64,000 nucleotides of DNA from Cannabis sativa (lineage: Eukaryota; Streptophyta; Magnoliopsida; Rosales; Cannabaceae): contig NC_083604.1 of NCBI RefSeq assembly GCF_029168945.1, positions 63,938,211 through 64,002,210 on the forward strand. Direction: 5' to 3'. The notes under the pieces are model-generated. The model made no database searches. It had not been told where the DNA came from and saw only the letters and a list, made by a program, of their open reading frames with translations. Positions 37,509-50,815 of the stretch are shown one piece after another; the stretch's first letter is position 1, and every line of letters begins with the position of its first letter. Position numbers and translations under genes: made by a program.

Positions 37509-38078
37509 TCCAACTAAGGACCTTCCTTGACTGATCTTAAGAACTCGATAAGAACAAGGTCAATGATATCATGGTTGAACAAAGAACACCCTTCTAAAAA
37601 AGACCTTTGTCCCATAACTATGATTTTTTTCAAAAATTATTGCATCTATATTGACCTTGATGCTATTAATTGGTGGAACAATTCAACACTCAACTTCGTC
37701 ACTCGCCATGCATACCAAACCAGGACGATTCTAAATTAGAGTTCTGATTAGATATTTCTTAATCTCTAGACAATTAGATTTTTATAGGATGTTGATATAT
37801 ATATTGACAAATTATAGGCCCAGCATATTAGTTGCAATAAACCTGAATTTTATTTGATAATTATTATAGGTTACTGGCGTGCGTTATATATAGTCTATAT
37901 ATTTGAGAGATTTTCCACGACTCACGAGGCATGCAAAGTAAGAACAAATCTCAACCATGCGCTCCTTTCCTTCCATTTTGGGTCCACACCAACAAAACAA
38001 AACGTGAGTGTCCTCAATTATTTTTCTAATAATAAAAATAAAGTTTTATTTGCACCATAAGTCCCCAAATTATATACT
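37509..38078. other. Intergenic DNA, no gene seen
   Basis: Starts right after the Copia stop. I find neither a 3' LTR nor polymerase fragments. Two short frames (37527-37739, 37854-38060) have no recognisable features. Confidence 0.45.
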
Positions 38079-38475
38079 GGCTAATTTAGATTTTTAATCC
38101 TGAACTTTGACATGTATCAAATTATACCTCCTGAACTTTTAAAGTCCTTAAAAATGTTTCCTGAACTATTAAAATTATTGAATTTAAGGACTGTTTTCTA
38201 ATTTTAGTAAAAAAGTCTAAGATGGATCAAAGTTCAGGTACTATAATTTAGTACATGTCAAAGTTTGAGGGGCACGATTTAGTTGATATCAAAGTCTGGG
38301 GAGCATGGTTTAGTACATAAACAATCACTGAAATAGTAAAATTGAATGAAATTAGACAAAAATCCTTAAATCCAACAATCTCAATAGTTCAGGGAGCATT
38401 TTTAATGACCTTAAAAGTTCAGAGGACATGATTTGGTACATATCAAAGTTTAGAGGACAAAAATCCTAATTAGCC
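38079..38475. mobile_element. 397-bp MITE with long inverted repeats (copy 2)
   Basis: Same family as 2848-3245: begins ggctaatttagatttttaat, ends cctaattagcc, and carries the same internal phrases (ctgaactttgacatgtatca; taaaagttcag). Nearly equal length (397 against 398 bp). No duplication is certain, though tatata lies on both sides. Confidence 0.7.
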
Positions 38476-40700
38476 TATATAAATTGGCAAGTTAGTTTTT
38501 TTTTTGGTAAATTGGTCTCCTAATTATATAAGTTTTAGCAAGTTGGTCTTCAAATTTTAATTTTTAGCAAATTGGTAACTACTATTTTTTTGAAAACTTA
38601 AAGTCATCACTCTTAAATGATAGTATTTTATTTATTTATTTTGTATTAATTCTAAATAGTTTTATATTAATACATTATTAAATTTTTAGAGAAATTTACG
38701 CCTAACAACATTAATTTGATTTTATTTGCAGCTTTAGCTTTGTTTATATTAATGCATAATATACTGCTTATTTTTTTTAAAGAAAGTTTGACACCTATAC
38801 CGATTATTTGGTTATACATTTTAATTGTTCTTTTGTTTCTTTTTCTTTGTGTGTCAGTACTTCAACTCATGCATGGAGTGCTTGTGTGCTATTATTTTAA
38901 TTTTGTAGCTTACACATAACACACACTTCTCACTTCCACACCATCACAATTTTATTGGTGCCAACCATGACTTACCAAAAACAAAAAAAAAACTATGAAA
39001 TTACCATTATATCCTCTCTACCTTAATGTATGAAGTTAATTAAAATTTAATTAACTAAGATTCAATATATAACAACTAAATTTATAGTTTACCATTTTTT
39101 TTTAAAAGTTATTAAATAATAAATTATATTCTCACAAATTTCTTTTATAATACCTTTCAATTTTTATAAATAAAATCATTTTTAAATATAATAGTAACCC
39201 ATAAAATTAGTTGGTATATTAATTTTATTCAAATATAAATTTTAATTACTTCTTTGTTAATAATTTATAAAAAGAAAAGAAAATGTTACTTTTATCTTGT
39301 TTATCTTTTCATATATCAGAATGTATATATTTTTCACAACTTAAAATATAATTTAAAATTGCTAAAAACAAAAGGTAACCTCAATGTATCTTAAATAATT
39401 AAATAAAATAATATAGCATAAATGTTAAAAAAATAAAATTATAATTTTAAAGTAACTGATCAATATAAGCAACTAAATGTGGATTAGAAAAAAATTATTA
39501 AAATAATTTTTTTAATAAAAAGTAACTAATTGATATATTATTTACATCAAAAGCAACTAAAATGTTACTTTTTTTAAAACTTACAAAACACAGAAATTTC
39601 TGAAAGCGAGATTTTTCAAGTTTTTTCCACTTTTGGTAATTATTTTGGATTTCGGTATTTGTGCTGAGGTGGCACACCAGTATTTGTGCAAATTATTTTC
39701 TTAAAGGTATTTTTATAAATAAAATCAATTTTAGGTATAATATTGAAAAGACCCCTATTTTTTATGTACGTGTATTTTTTTTTTCAAATATGCTAAAATA
39801 AGAAGAAGAAAAGAATGAAAAATTTTAAATAATAAAAATATTATTTTTTATAACTACCGAAATAAATTATATTTTTAACTTATGTTCCAAGAGAACCCAT
39901 AAAATTTTCCCAACATTGATGAAAATTTTAAATAATTAATAAATTTATATAAAACTAAAGAATTATTAAAATTATGATGCTAAACATATTCATAAATGAA
40001 TAAAAAATAAGGGGGGATTTACAAAAAATACTCAATTTTTTTGTCATTTTTATTTTCACTCTTTTTTTTTTTACATTTTTACTGTACCAAGTTTTCAAAA
40101 ATACCGTGTTAAACTTTTAAAATTATAAAAATACTGTGATTCAGCAAAATAAAAAAAAATAACTTAAAAGCAACTTAAAAAGAACTCTAAAACAACTTAA
40201 CAAACATCATAAAAACAACTATAAAATAAAAAAAAAAAATACTACAAAGCAACAAAACAATAACATTATTGCAATATGCGCAAAACAATATTAACTCCTC
40301 AATATGTTTTTGTATTACGATTTTTTTTTTACTTAGTTTTGACAATTTGATTTATCTTTTTGTACTCAAGACCGGCAAGAGGGTGGGGCGGCCAGGACAT
40401 AGGCCCAAGGCTCCACAATTTTGAGGCCCCAAAAAATTAAAATTAAACTTAAAATTAAAATATATAATATATAACTGTTTAATTTACTAAAATGCATAAA
40501 AGTCATACAACACAAATGGTAAGGTGGAAATTACACTAACTATGAGATTTTAAAGGTTCTTATAATAAATATGACACATTTAAGTTTGACCAATTTATAT
40601 GGTATTTTTTTTTTGTTTTTAGGTCTTTTTATGGTATTTGATATGTCATATATATGTAATTAGGTTTTCAAATCCCATATTTAATGTTTTTATTTGTTTA
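38476..40700. other. Intergenic AT-rich DNA; degraded MITE trace
   Basis: No gene seen. A short GC-richer stretch at 40370-40435 (accggcaagagggtggggcg, ggcccaaggctcc) resembles the ends of the MITE in the hydrolase intron and may be a remnant of that family. Confidence 0.4.
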
Positions 40701-40719
40701 GGAAGTTTTATTTGTCATT

Positions 40720-42195
40720 GATGCCGAAAAAGTCGCCGGAGTAGCGGTCAGTGTCGGAAAATTCGTCGGAGTTGCTGCAGGCGCCAGAAAATTCGTCGGA
40801 ATTGGCATTGTTGCCGAAAAAATCACTGAAAAAATCACTAAGAAATCGGTTTCTTAATGAAGAAACTACTTTCGTAGTGATTTTTCCGTTGATAATGCCA
40901 ATTCTAACGACTTTTCTGATGCTAGCAGCTACTCCGGTGATTTTTCCGGCACCGACAACAAACTTCAGAAAAGTCATCAGAATTGGCATAGTCGCCGGAA
41001 AAATTACCAAGAAAGGAACTAGTTTCTTGGTGATTTTTTCGGTGACTTTTATGATGACAATGACAATTCTGACAACTTTTCTGGCGTTGGTAGCAACTCT
41101 GATGACTAATACACTGGCAACTACTTCGGCAACTTTTCAGTACCGATAGTAAAGTTTGGGAAATTCGTCAGAATTGGCATTGTTGCCGAAAAAATTACCA
41201 AGAAATTGGTTTCTTTTCTTCATCAAGGAACAATTTCTTGATGAAGAAACCAGTTTCTTGGTAATTTTTTGTGATTATTCCAGCGATAATGCCAATTCCG
41301 ATGACTTTTTTAGCACCAGTAGCAACTCCGATGTCGGCATCAACTCTAGCGACTATGCTAATTTTGATAACTTGTTTTAGTTAACTTTATTATTTAGCAT
41401 TTATATTTCGTTACGATTTTTCATAGTGTCGAATCTGTTTCACAAGGTTCATAAGTTCGAAACTGGTTTTACTGCTCTATTTTATGATGTTATTGTATAT
41501 TTTTTTATTTTAAGTTTCTTTTTATTATTTTGTTTTTAGGTTTGAAACTGGTTTTCACACTTATATTTTGTTTTAGATTATTGTTGTGCATTGTGCGTTG
41601 TTTTGTTTATATTTATGAGTATTTTTTTTTTTGTGTTTTTTTTCTCTATTTGGTTGATTGATGAAACTGGTTTCAATTTTTTTTTTCGTGTATATCATTT
41701 TTATTTTGTTTTCATAATCTTTATTATTGTTGTGTAACGAAACTAGTTCCTTGATGAAGAAACTACTTTCTTGGTGAAGAAACTGGTTTCTTGATGAAGA
41801 AACCACTTTTTTGGTGATTTTTCTAGTCATTTTGTTGGCGACAATGCCAATTCTGACAAGTTTTTTGACGCTGACAATAACTCCGGCGATTTTTTCGATA
41901 TCGGCAACTACTTTGGTGACTTTTTCGACATCGACATCAAACTCTAGAATAATCATCGAAATTGGCATTGTCACCAGTAAAATTACCGGAAAAATTACCT
42001 AGAAACCGATTTCTTCATCAAGAAACTAGTTTATAGGTATCTTTCCTGCGACAATGCTAATTCTGACAACTTTTTCGGCTTCGGTAGCAACTCCGACGAC
42101 TTTTCTAGCACCGTCAGCAATTTCGACGACTTTTTCGGTGCCGACAGCAAACTCCGGTGAGTTTTCCGGCACGAGTGACAACTCCAGCGATCACT
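40720..42195. repeat. Alternating-orientation repeat block, open on both strands
   Basis: A motif ggcattgttgccgaaaaaat and variants occur forward near 40803, 40984, 41177 and 41962, and inverted (acaatgccaattctgac) near 40896, 41288, 41842 and 42052. A second motif, ttcttgatgaagaaac, occurs near 40852, 41236, 41750, 41785 and inverted at 42011. The block is GC-richer than its flanks. Frames of 60-133 codons exist on both strands, with Ser-Asp-Asn-rich readings in one frame (41156-41380). I do not recognise any protein, and the frames probably result from the repeat structure. Origin unknown. Confidence 0.7.
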
Positions 42196-42400
42196 ATAGT
42201 TTTATTTGCTTTATTTTTTTTTTAAAAAAAATAAATATAAAGGGAATTTTAATATTTTTTATGATAATTTAATTAAGTTTTTATTTTTTATGAATTTTAA
42301 ATTCATATTTTTTTTAATGTTTTATAATTTGAGTGATTAGATAATGTCATATTTAGTGGCAATTACTTTTTATGTCATATTTATCATAACCTTAATAATT
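42196..42400. other. AT-rich spacer
   Basis: Low-complexity DNA between two repeat structures; nothing recognised. Confidence 0.4.
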
Positions 42401-42469
42401 TTTCTTATATTTTTGAAAATAGCCCAATGGTAAGTGGTGGTGGATAATGTTGTGGTGATGGGTTTGATC

Positions 42470-43530
42470 CTTTATTTCTTCATTTTGTGGTAATTTTACA
42501 ACTTAAATTATTTTACACATATTTAATTTTCTTGGTGGCCCATATGTATAGTATCTCAAAGTACAAAATATTAAAATGAGAAAAATATATATGATAATAA
42601 AAAATTAATGAAATATTATTTGAAAATCCTTCATTTTATGGTTATTTTACAATTTAAATCATATTTAATTTTCTAAGTGGTCCATATGTTTAGTATTTCA
42701 AGGTACAAACTATTAAAATAAAAAAAATATATATGATAATAAAAAATTAATGAAATATTACTTGAAAATCTTTCATTTTGTGGTTAGTTTACAATTTAAA
42801 TGGTTTTACACATATTTAATTTTCTTAGTGGCCCATATGTATAGTATCTCAAGGTACAAACTATTAAAATGAAAAAAAAAAGATAATTACATAAGGTACT
42901 ATTTTTTTTATAAAAAAATTTACATTTTTACATTTAAATAATTTTTTTTTTATATTTTTATGAAAATAACAAGAAAACTACATAAAAATAACATCTAAAT
43001 AACAACAAAAAATAACATACAGATAACAAAAAATAAACAAAAGTACAACATAAAAATGCCGCATTTTCTGTAAATAAAATCAAATAAAAATGTTTAAAAT
43101 TCCGTGAAATCGTATTTTTGTAATTTTTTTGTTGTTTTTGTGTATTTGTGAAATTATAGGGATAATTTCACAAATACACATAAACAACAAAAAAAATTTA
43201 CAAAAATACGGTTTCACGGAAATTTAAACATTTTTACGATTATTTTAATTTTATTTACAGAAAATATGATCTTTTTATGTTGTACTCTTGTTAATTTATT
43301 GTTGATTTTTTGTTATATGCATGTTATTTTTTGTTGTTATTTAAATGTTATTTTCATGTTACTTTTATTTTATGTAGTTTTCTTGTTGTTTTCATGTTGT
43401 TTCTATGGAAAATCGTAAAACATATAAACAAAATTCTTTAAACGTAAAAATGTAATTTTTTAACAAAAAATGATGCCTTATGTAATGATATATATGATAA
43501 TAAAAAATTATATATATGTAATTATATATG
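42470..43530. repeat. Three-unit tandem array (about 145 bp), third unit interrupted
   Basis: The phrase cttcattttgtggt begins units near 42477, 42628 and 42769. Each continues through gcccatatgta/tagtatctcaaggtacaaa to atatatgataataaaaaatt. In the third unit the foldback element (42883-43490) separates the two halves; the expected tail tatatgataataaaaaatta resumes at about 43491. Confidence 0.8.
42883..43490. mobile_element. Foldback element / long imperfect palindrome
   Basis: Two arms of about 275 and 325 bp are imperfect inverse copies around a 4-base centre (43158-43161). The inner arms read tgtatttgtgaaattat and ataatttcacaaataca. The outer ends read attacataaggtact and its inverse near 43471-43490. 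It interrupts a tandem repeat unit, so it inserted there. No coding capacity. Related single-arm phrases (tttcacaaatacac) also occur near 5460. Confidence 0.8.
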
Positions 43531-43857
43531 GGTAGTGGTGGGTGGTGGATTTTGGTGGGTGATCTTTGATCTCGATTTTTCTAGTTCAAAGTTTGGTTAG
43601 ACAATTTTTTTTAGTGCAACCCCTTTCACTAATGGAAATTGGATAGTTTTAGTAGAGCAGATCGCAACTTGGCAGGTTGGGGTGTGCCTAAACAAGAAGA
43701 AAAAGAAGAAAGAAATAAAAAGTAAATTAATTAGTTTTGAAAATTATTCATTTATTTATTTTATGTTATTTTAAATTAAAATTATGATTTGGACCAATAA
43801 AATATCAACACGTGTTCTTTTGGAGCAACAAACGGAGCAATTAAATTAGGTACCTAT
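43531..43857. other. Spacer left of the nested hAT element
   Basis: No gene seen. Ends with gtacctat (43850-43857), the left copy of the 8-bp duplication. Confidence 0.6.
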
Positions 43858-44004
43858 TAGGGGTGTTCATCAAACCGTTCAAACCGATCAAACCGCCCAC
43901 ACGCAAAAAAAATGTGGTTTGAAATTTTTCACGGTGCGGTCGCGGTTTGTATTTTTCCTAAACTGCACGGTGCGGTGCAGTTTACGATTTTGAATTGTTA
44001 ATAT

Positions 44005-44559
44005 TAGGACTGTACAAAAAAAATTGTAAACCGCCCAAACCGAATAACCCGCCCAAACCGAACTGAAAAAACCGATAAAAATTACAAACCGAAATAACCT
44101 GAAAAAATTACAACCCGCCCAATCTGTTAATTGGGCGGATTGAAAATAGGCTCAACCCGCCTAATTAAACCGAATAACCTGACCACCCTGACTTTGTTTT
44201 TTTTTTTTTTTTACTTTTTAGTTTTCATTATATATAACATAAATGATTAAATATATAATAATATAACATTATATACTTAATTGTTAATTTCAAAGTCATA
44301 ATATTGTGTTGTGCTTTGGTGGAATTTGACATTTTTAATTTATCTTTTTTAATTTTTATGGACTTTGAAACCAAAAAAAAAAAAAACTTTGGCCGGTTTG
44401 GGCAGGTTAACCCGACCAAACCGCCCAAACTGTTGGTCGGTTTACAATTTTTTTTTCTTAAATTGGGCGGGTTGCACTTAAATTTTAGCAACCCGAACTT
44501 TAGATTGGGTTAGAAAATATATAGGATAAATCGCCCAAACCGACCGATGTACAACCCTA
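44005..44559. mobile_element. 555-bp hAT-type MITE nested in the hAT element
   Basis: Ends TAGGACTGTACA and (inverse right) TAGGGTTGTACA, with the exact 8-bp duplication gttaatat at 43997-44004 and 44560-44567. Many aaccgcccaaaccg motifs in both orientations form the subterminal regions; the middle is AT-rich. Non-coding: small frames on both strands only reflect the repeats. Confidence 0.88.
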
Positions 44560-44788
44560 GTTAATATGCGGTTCAAACTACACCGCACAACATAATATAA
44601 AAATACCAATTTTTATATTTATTTAGGTCCAATATGTGAAGGCCCAACCTAAGCCCACTAATTATTGTATTGTGTAAACTTGAAATTTTTTTTTTCATAT
44701 TTATTTTCAAACCTTATTGTATTTTTGACAAGTACTATTGCTCAAGTTTTGTTGTATTTATAATATTTTAATTATTTAGTGATAGTTC

Positions 44789-47700
44789 TGTTGGAATTTA
44801 TTTTACCAGGATCTTAGATCTACTCACAAGTATGTTAACATCCTAAATATGAACTTTCTAAAACGATAATTAAACACATATAAAGTTAAGAAAACCTTAC
44901 ATTGGTTGCAGCAGAATAATATGTCTCATTCCACTCAGATCTCTAACCTTTGTATCATTTCTGTCGCAGAGTATTATCAAGATCTGAGCCCGAATGTCCT
45001 TCTCTTTGAATGTGATCCTTCACAGTCTTCCAATCTATGATTGAGGTACCACTTGCTGTGTGTGGGCACTACTCTATCACTAGAGGGTTCGAAATTATGA
45101 AGAAGAAAAGAGAGAGAGAGAGGGTCGACTATAGAGAGAAAGTGGAAGGCTCAGTTTTTCTGAAAGGCAATCTTAAGAAAACTGTTGTTTTTGACTGAGC
45201 CATCACTTTCTATTTATAGGCAACTACTAAGTTTAGGTTAGTAATTATTTGGCATTAAAATAATGAAAATATTAATTGAAAAAAACCTATCAAGTGGCCG
45301 GCCATAGGTGTTATTGAGCCTTACTTGGATTTTGCAGTTTTCACAATTTTTATTTCTATTTTCTCAAAAACCCAAATTTTCTAATTCTAACCATTTAAAT
45401 GCCAAAACTAATTATTTAATAACTAAAATAGATTATTAAATAATATTGTCATTTAATATAATTATTAATTAGACATATAGAGTTTCTTAATTAATAAATA
45501 AACCTAGAATCTCTTTTCTTTACAATTTCACCCCTGCTTAGTGAAAATTCACAAATTAGACATAGTCTAACTTTAGAATTATAATTGATCAATCATAAAT
45601 CAATTATTGAGTCTTACAAGCAGTATGATCTCAACTAGAATGTGGACCATGGATCTATAATGCTGAGCTTCCAATAAGCGAACCAATTTACTAAGTAAAT
45701 TCCCTAACTTATTCATTCCTTGTTGAATCCACTCTTAGAGCTTGGAATTGCACTCTCAGACTTATATAGAGCATTCTATATGTTCCACGATATAGATATG
45801 CTATCTCATTTAACCATTGTTATAATCTTAATGTGATCAAAGATCCTCTATATAGATGATTTACATCGAGATGGGATAAATTTACCGTTTTCACCCCTCA
45901 ATGTATTTGGCCCCTTAAAACACTTAGCTACCTGTAAATGATGTTTTAGTGATCTAAGAAATAGTCACTGAAACAAGAGCTCATCCATTTACTTCTATTT
46001 AGCTAAGCTCGAAAGGAATCATCACTTGACTTCTATACACCAGTAGAAGCTATAGATTCCATATTTATGTTCAGCGCTCCCACTCAATCATACTATCATG
46101 TTCCCAAAATATACGTATCACCCTGACCCAAAAGTGGGCTTAACTAATAAATCAAAGAACATGAATAGCATTCCTGAGTTGAGCCTAAGCATATCAGGAT
46201 TTAGATTCTTTTAATCTAAGATCAACTAGTGATATTGACTTGGAAAGATACAACAGTAAGTTTATAATATCTTGACTAAGTTTAATATCGGTCCAGTCCA
46301 ATGTATACTCCATACATTTGAAACTAGTATACTTTACCAATGTCCTAGAAAGAACATAACACTTACTCCAAGTGTAAGTACACATCTGTTGGGAATTATT
46401 TTACCAGGATCTTAGATCTACTCACAAGTATGTTTATTAACATCCTAAATATGAACTTTCTAAAACGATAAAATAAACACATATAAAGTTAAGAAAACCT
46501 TACATTGATGCAGCGGAATAAATGTCTCCTTCCACTCAGATCTCTAACCCTTGATTCCTTTCTGTAGCAGAGTATAATCAAGATCTGAGCCCGAATCTCC
46601 TTCTTCTTCAAGCTTTGATCCTTCACAGTCTTCCAATCTATGATTGAGTTACTGCTTGCTGTGTGTGGGCACTTACTCTTTCACTAGGGTCACGAAAAAG
46701 ATGAATGAAAAGAGGGAGAGAGGTTTCGGCCAAGGTAGAGAGTGAGGAAGGCTCAGTTTTCTGAAGAGAGAAATTTCTGTCAGAAAGGCTTATTCAAAAC
46801 TTGTGTTTTGACTGAGCCATCACTTTCTATTTATAGGCAACTTACTAGGTTTAAGTTTAGAATTATTTGGCATTAAAATAATAAAAATAATAATTTGAAA
46901 AAGCCTTATAAGTGGCCGGCCATAGGTGTTGTAATGGGCCCCACTTAATTTTGCAATTTTATCAAATTTTATCTCTATTTTCTCAAAAATGCCAATTTTC
47001 CAATTCTAACCTTTTAAATGCCAAAACTAATTATTTAATAATTAAAATACATTATTAAATAATATTGTCATTTAATTTAATTATTAATTAGACATATAAA
47101 GTCTATTAATAAATAAATAAACCTAGAAAACTCTTTTCCTTACAATTTCACCCCTGCTTAGTGAAAATTCATAAAATCAGACATAGTCTAACTTTAGAAT
47201 TATAATTGATCAATCACGAATCAATTAATGAGTCTTACAAGCAGAATGTTCTCAACTAGAATGGGGACCATGGATCTATATGCTGAGCTTCCAATAAGTG
47301 AACCAAATTTACCAAGTAAATTCCTACTTATTAATTCTTCGTTGAATCCACTCTTAGAACTTAGAATTGCACTCTCAGACTTATATAGAGCATATTGTAT
47401 GTTTCACGATACCAATATACTATCTCATTTAACCATTGTTATAATCTTATTGTGATTTAAAGATCCTCTATATAGATGATTTACATCGAGATGGGATTTC
47501 TTTACCGTTCTCACCCCTCAATGTATTTTGCCCCTTAAAACACTTAGCTACCTGTAAATGGTGTTTAGTGATCTAATAATTAGTCAGTTAAACAAGAGCT
47601 CATCCATTTACTTCTATTTGCTAAGCTCGAAGGGAATCATCACTTAACTTCTATACACCAGTAGAAGCTATAGATTCCATATTTATGTTCAGCACTCCCA

Positions 47701-48574
47701 CTCAATCATACTATCATGTTCCCAAAATATACGTATCACCCTGACCCAAAAGTAGGCTTAATTAATAAATCAAAGAACATGAATAGCACTCCTGAGTTGA
47801 GCCTAAGCATATCAGGATTTAGATTCTTTTCAATCTTAAGATCAACTACTGATATTGACTTGGAAAGATATGTATAACGGTAAGTTTGTAATATCTTAAC
47901 TTAGTTGCAATATCGGTCCAGTCCAATGTATACTCCATACATTCGAAACTAGTATACTATACTAATGTCCTGGAAAGAACATAACACTTACTCCAAGTGT
48001 AAGTACACATCATCGCTGATTATCACATTAGTGTAAATCCAATAACACTGATGAAACAGGGACCAAAACTTTTGATTCATATGATCACAATCACATTCCA
48101 CTGTGTTGACGATACTGTAATTGTGAATAAACATATGATCTGGATTTAACTGATTTTGTGTGTATGAATGTAATAAACATATTAAACATATTAAACCATT
48201 AGCATGTAAAATTTATGCAAACATCAATCACTTCAAATTTCTTATATTGATAACTAATCAGATTGTAAAAAGTTTTATTTAGGGCATAAAACCTAACAAC
48301 ATCATCGCTGATTATCACATCTGTGTAAATCCAAAACACTGATGAAACAGGGACTTAGTCTTTTGAATCATATAATCACAATCACATTCCACTGTGTTGA
48401 CAATACTGTAATTGTGAATAAATATATGTTCTGGACTTAACTGATTTTGTGCATATATTAAACATATTAAACCATAAGCATGAAAAATTCATGCAAACAT
48501 AAATCAGTTCTAATTTCTTAGATTGATAACTAATCAGATTGTAATGGGTTTTATTTAGGGCACAAAACCCAACA
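44789..48574 (-). mobile_element. Solo Copia-type LTR A (minus), split by LTR B
   Basis: Begins tgttggaatttattttaccag and ends gcacaaaacccaaca, with the 5-bp duplication agttc at 44784-44788 and 48575-48579. The LTR itself is 44789-46386 plus 48304-48574, about 1.87 kb; the rest is solo LTR B. No internal domain follows, so the original element was reduced to one LTR by recombination. Confidence 0.88.
46387..48298 (-). mobile_element. Solo Copia-type LTR B nested in LTR A
   Basis: 1.91 kb, begins tgttgggaattattttaccag and ends gggcataaaacctaaca, flanked by the 5-bp duplication acatc (46382-46386, 48299-48303). At the equivalent position LTR B itself reads gtacacatcatcgctg without interruption, which confirms the insertion site in LTR A. 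Same orientation and same superfamily as LTR A. Confidence 0.9.
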
Positions 48575-48927
48575 AGTTCAAACTGCATAAACCATACTGC
48601 ACCGTGTAATGTGTGTGCCAAGATGGCACGTTACAAGCTAAGTGATGCCCACAAGTTGGCCAGTGTGACGCATGTTGTGGTGCATGATGGTGGCATGCTG
48701 ATGCTTAGTTTGTATACAGTGATATTTTTGTAAATATCTTCAATATTATCCGGATTAGGACGGGACTTGGTATTCGCCATTTATTTGAGTCTACAAATAG
48801 AATGGTGCAATCAGTTTGGCAAAACTATGTGATTTGGTATGCGGCTTGGCCGTATGTCTACATAGCCAAAATCATGTATGTTCCTAGTAGAAGGCTAAAA
48901 GCTCAGAATGCTCTTTAAGGGAGTACC
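48575..48927. other. hAT-internal segment between nested insertions
   Basis: 353 bp of the hAT element, less AT-rich, with no recognisable protein. Ends with agtacc, which recurs at 59082-59087 after the Copia element. Confidence 0.6.
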
Positions 48928-50815
48928 TGTTAGGTTTTATGCCCTAAATAAAACTCCATTTCAATGTAATCTATTTTATTCAACATCAATAAAGAAACAA
49001 AAGTATTTTTCATTCATTTGTGTATGTTTTGGTTCACTTTATCAATTGCTTGTCTATTTGATTTATAAATTCATCTTAAACCCTTTCACATACTTGATCA
49101 TGTTATTGTGCTGTCATCACATTGGAAAGTAAACATGATTATGTGAATAAAATTTCCTAGGTTTATCAGACACAGAGTTTTACTGATATGATAATCTACA
49201 ACAAGAGTTTACTTGTATTTGGAGAAATACTATGTTCTTTCCAGAACATTGGTTAAAGTAAAGCTCAGGTTGGATGCATGGAGTATGCATCGGAAGGGAC
49301 CGATATTGAACTTTGACTTAGATTTAATTAAACTTACCGTAAAATCTATTCAAGTCAATATCGCCAAGTTGATCCTAGATCAAATGTTCTTAATCCTGTT
49401 ATGATTAGGCTCAATCTTGAAAGGCTATTCGTGTTCTTTGATTTGTTAGTTAAGCCTACTTTTAGGTCAGGGTGATACGTACATTTTGGGAACATGGTAG
49501 TGCAATTGAGTAGGAGCGCTAGCATAAACATGGAATCTATAGCTTCTATCTGGCGAATAGTAAGCAAAGGATGATCTCCTTCGAGCTTGACCAAACGAAA
49601 ATAAATGGTGGAGATCTCATTTCACATAAGCTGAAATATCATTTATACGGGGTCAAGTGTTTTAAGGATAAAATACATAGTAGGGTGTTACGGTAATCTA
49701 ATCCCTTTACAGTGTAGATCATTCATATAGAGGATCATTGATCAAATTAGGATTATAACAATGGATAACTAATGATGTGTCTATATGGTGGAACATATAG
49801 AGCATTCTATATACTGAGAGTGCAATTCTAAGTTCTATGCGTGGATTCAACGAAGAATTAATAAGTTAGTGAATTTTAGTGCTAAATTCTTGATCTACTT
49901 ATTGGAAGCTCGGTTATATAGACCCATGGTCCTGGCACTAGTTGAGATAATATTGTTTGTAAGACTCATGTAATTGGTTTTGATTAATCAATTATAATTC
50001 ACAAGTTAGACTATGTCTATTTGTGAAATTTTCACTAAGTAAGGGCGAAATTGTAAAGAAAGAGTTAATAAGGTCATATTTGTTAATTATGATACTTTGT
50101 ATGGTTCAATTAATAAATATGATAAATGACAATATTATTTAATAATTATTTATAGTTATTAAATAGTTAGAATTGACATTTAAATGGTTGAATTAGGAAA
50201 TTGACATTTTTGAGAAAATCACATACAAAGTGTTAAAATTGCAAAATTGCAAAAAGCAAGGCCCAATCCACTAAGCCATAGCCGGCCACCTTGGTAGGCT
50301 TTTTAAGCTGATATTTTCATTATTTTAATGCCAAATAATTCAAACCTAACCCTAGTGGAATGCTATAAATAGATAGTGAAGGCTTCAGAAAATTACACTT
50401 CTGAATCAGAAAAACCTCAACCTTCTCTCTCTCTTCCTTGGCCGCCACTCTCTCTCTCTCTCTTCTTCCTTTATATTTCGAACTTACCCTAGTGATTAGA
50501 GTAGTGCCCACACACAGCAAGCAATACCTCAATCATAGTGAGGAAGATCGTGAAGAAAGATCATCAGCAAAGGAGATTCAGCATCAAGGATTCAGAGAAA
50601 GAGATCCAGGTTCAGATCTTGATAATACTCTGCTACAGAAAGGATACAAGGGTTAGAGATCTGAACGGAATGAGTCATTTAATTCCGCTGCACCCAATGT
50701 AAGGTTTCTTAAACTTTATATGTGTTTAATTTATCGTTTTAGAAAGTTCTTATTTAGGATGTTAATAAACATACTTGTGAGTAGATCTAAGATCCTGGTA
50801 AAATAAATTCCAACA
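48928..50815 (+). repeat. 5' LTR of the nested Copia element
   Basis: Begins tgttaggttttatgccctaa, ends aaataaattccaaca. A TATA box (ctataaatag, 50363-50372) followed by CT-rich sequence marks the likely U3/R promoter. Small frames at 48908-49594 and 50320-50656 lie in the LTR and are not genes. Confidence 0.9.

Noticed and set aside
41573..41974. 133-codon minus-strand frame as a gene
   Set aside because: Lies in the alternating repeat block, with a Lys/Asn-rich tail from AT-rich DNA and an antisense counterpart of similar length.
42415..42480. Second possible SINE head (cccaatggtaag ... gggtttgatcc)
   Set aside because: Spacing is plausible, but the following DNA is the 145-bp tandem array and there is no tail or duplication.
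48908..50656. Several 63-79-codon frames, repeated at 57177-57855
   Set aside because: They lie in the two LTRs of the Copia element and occur in both copies; no protein features.
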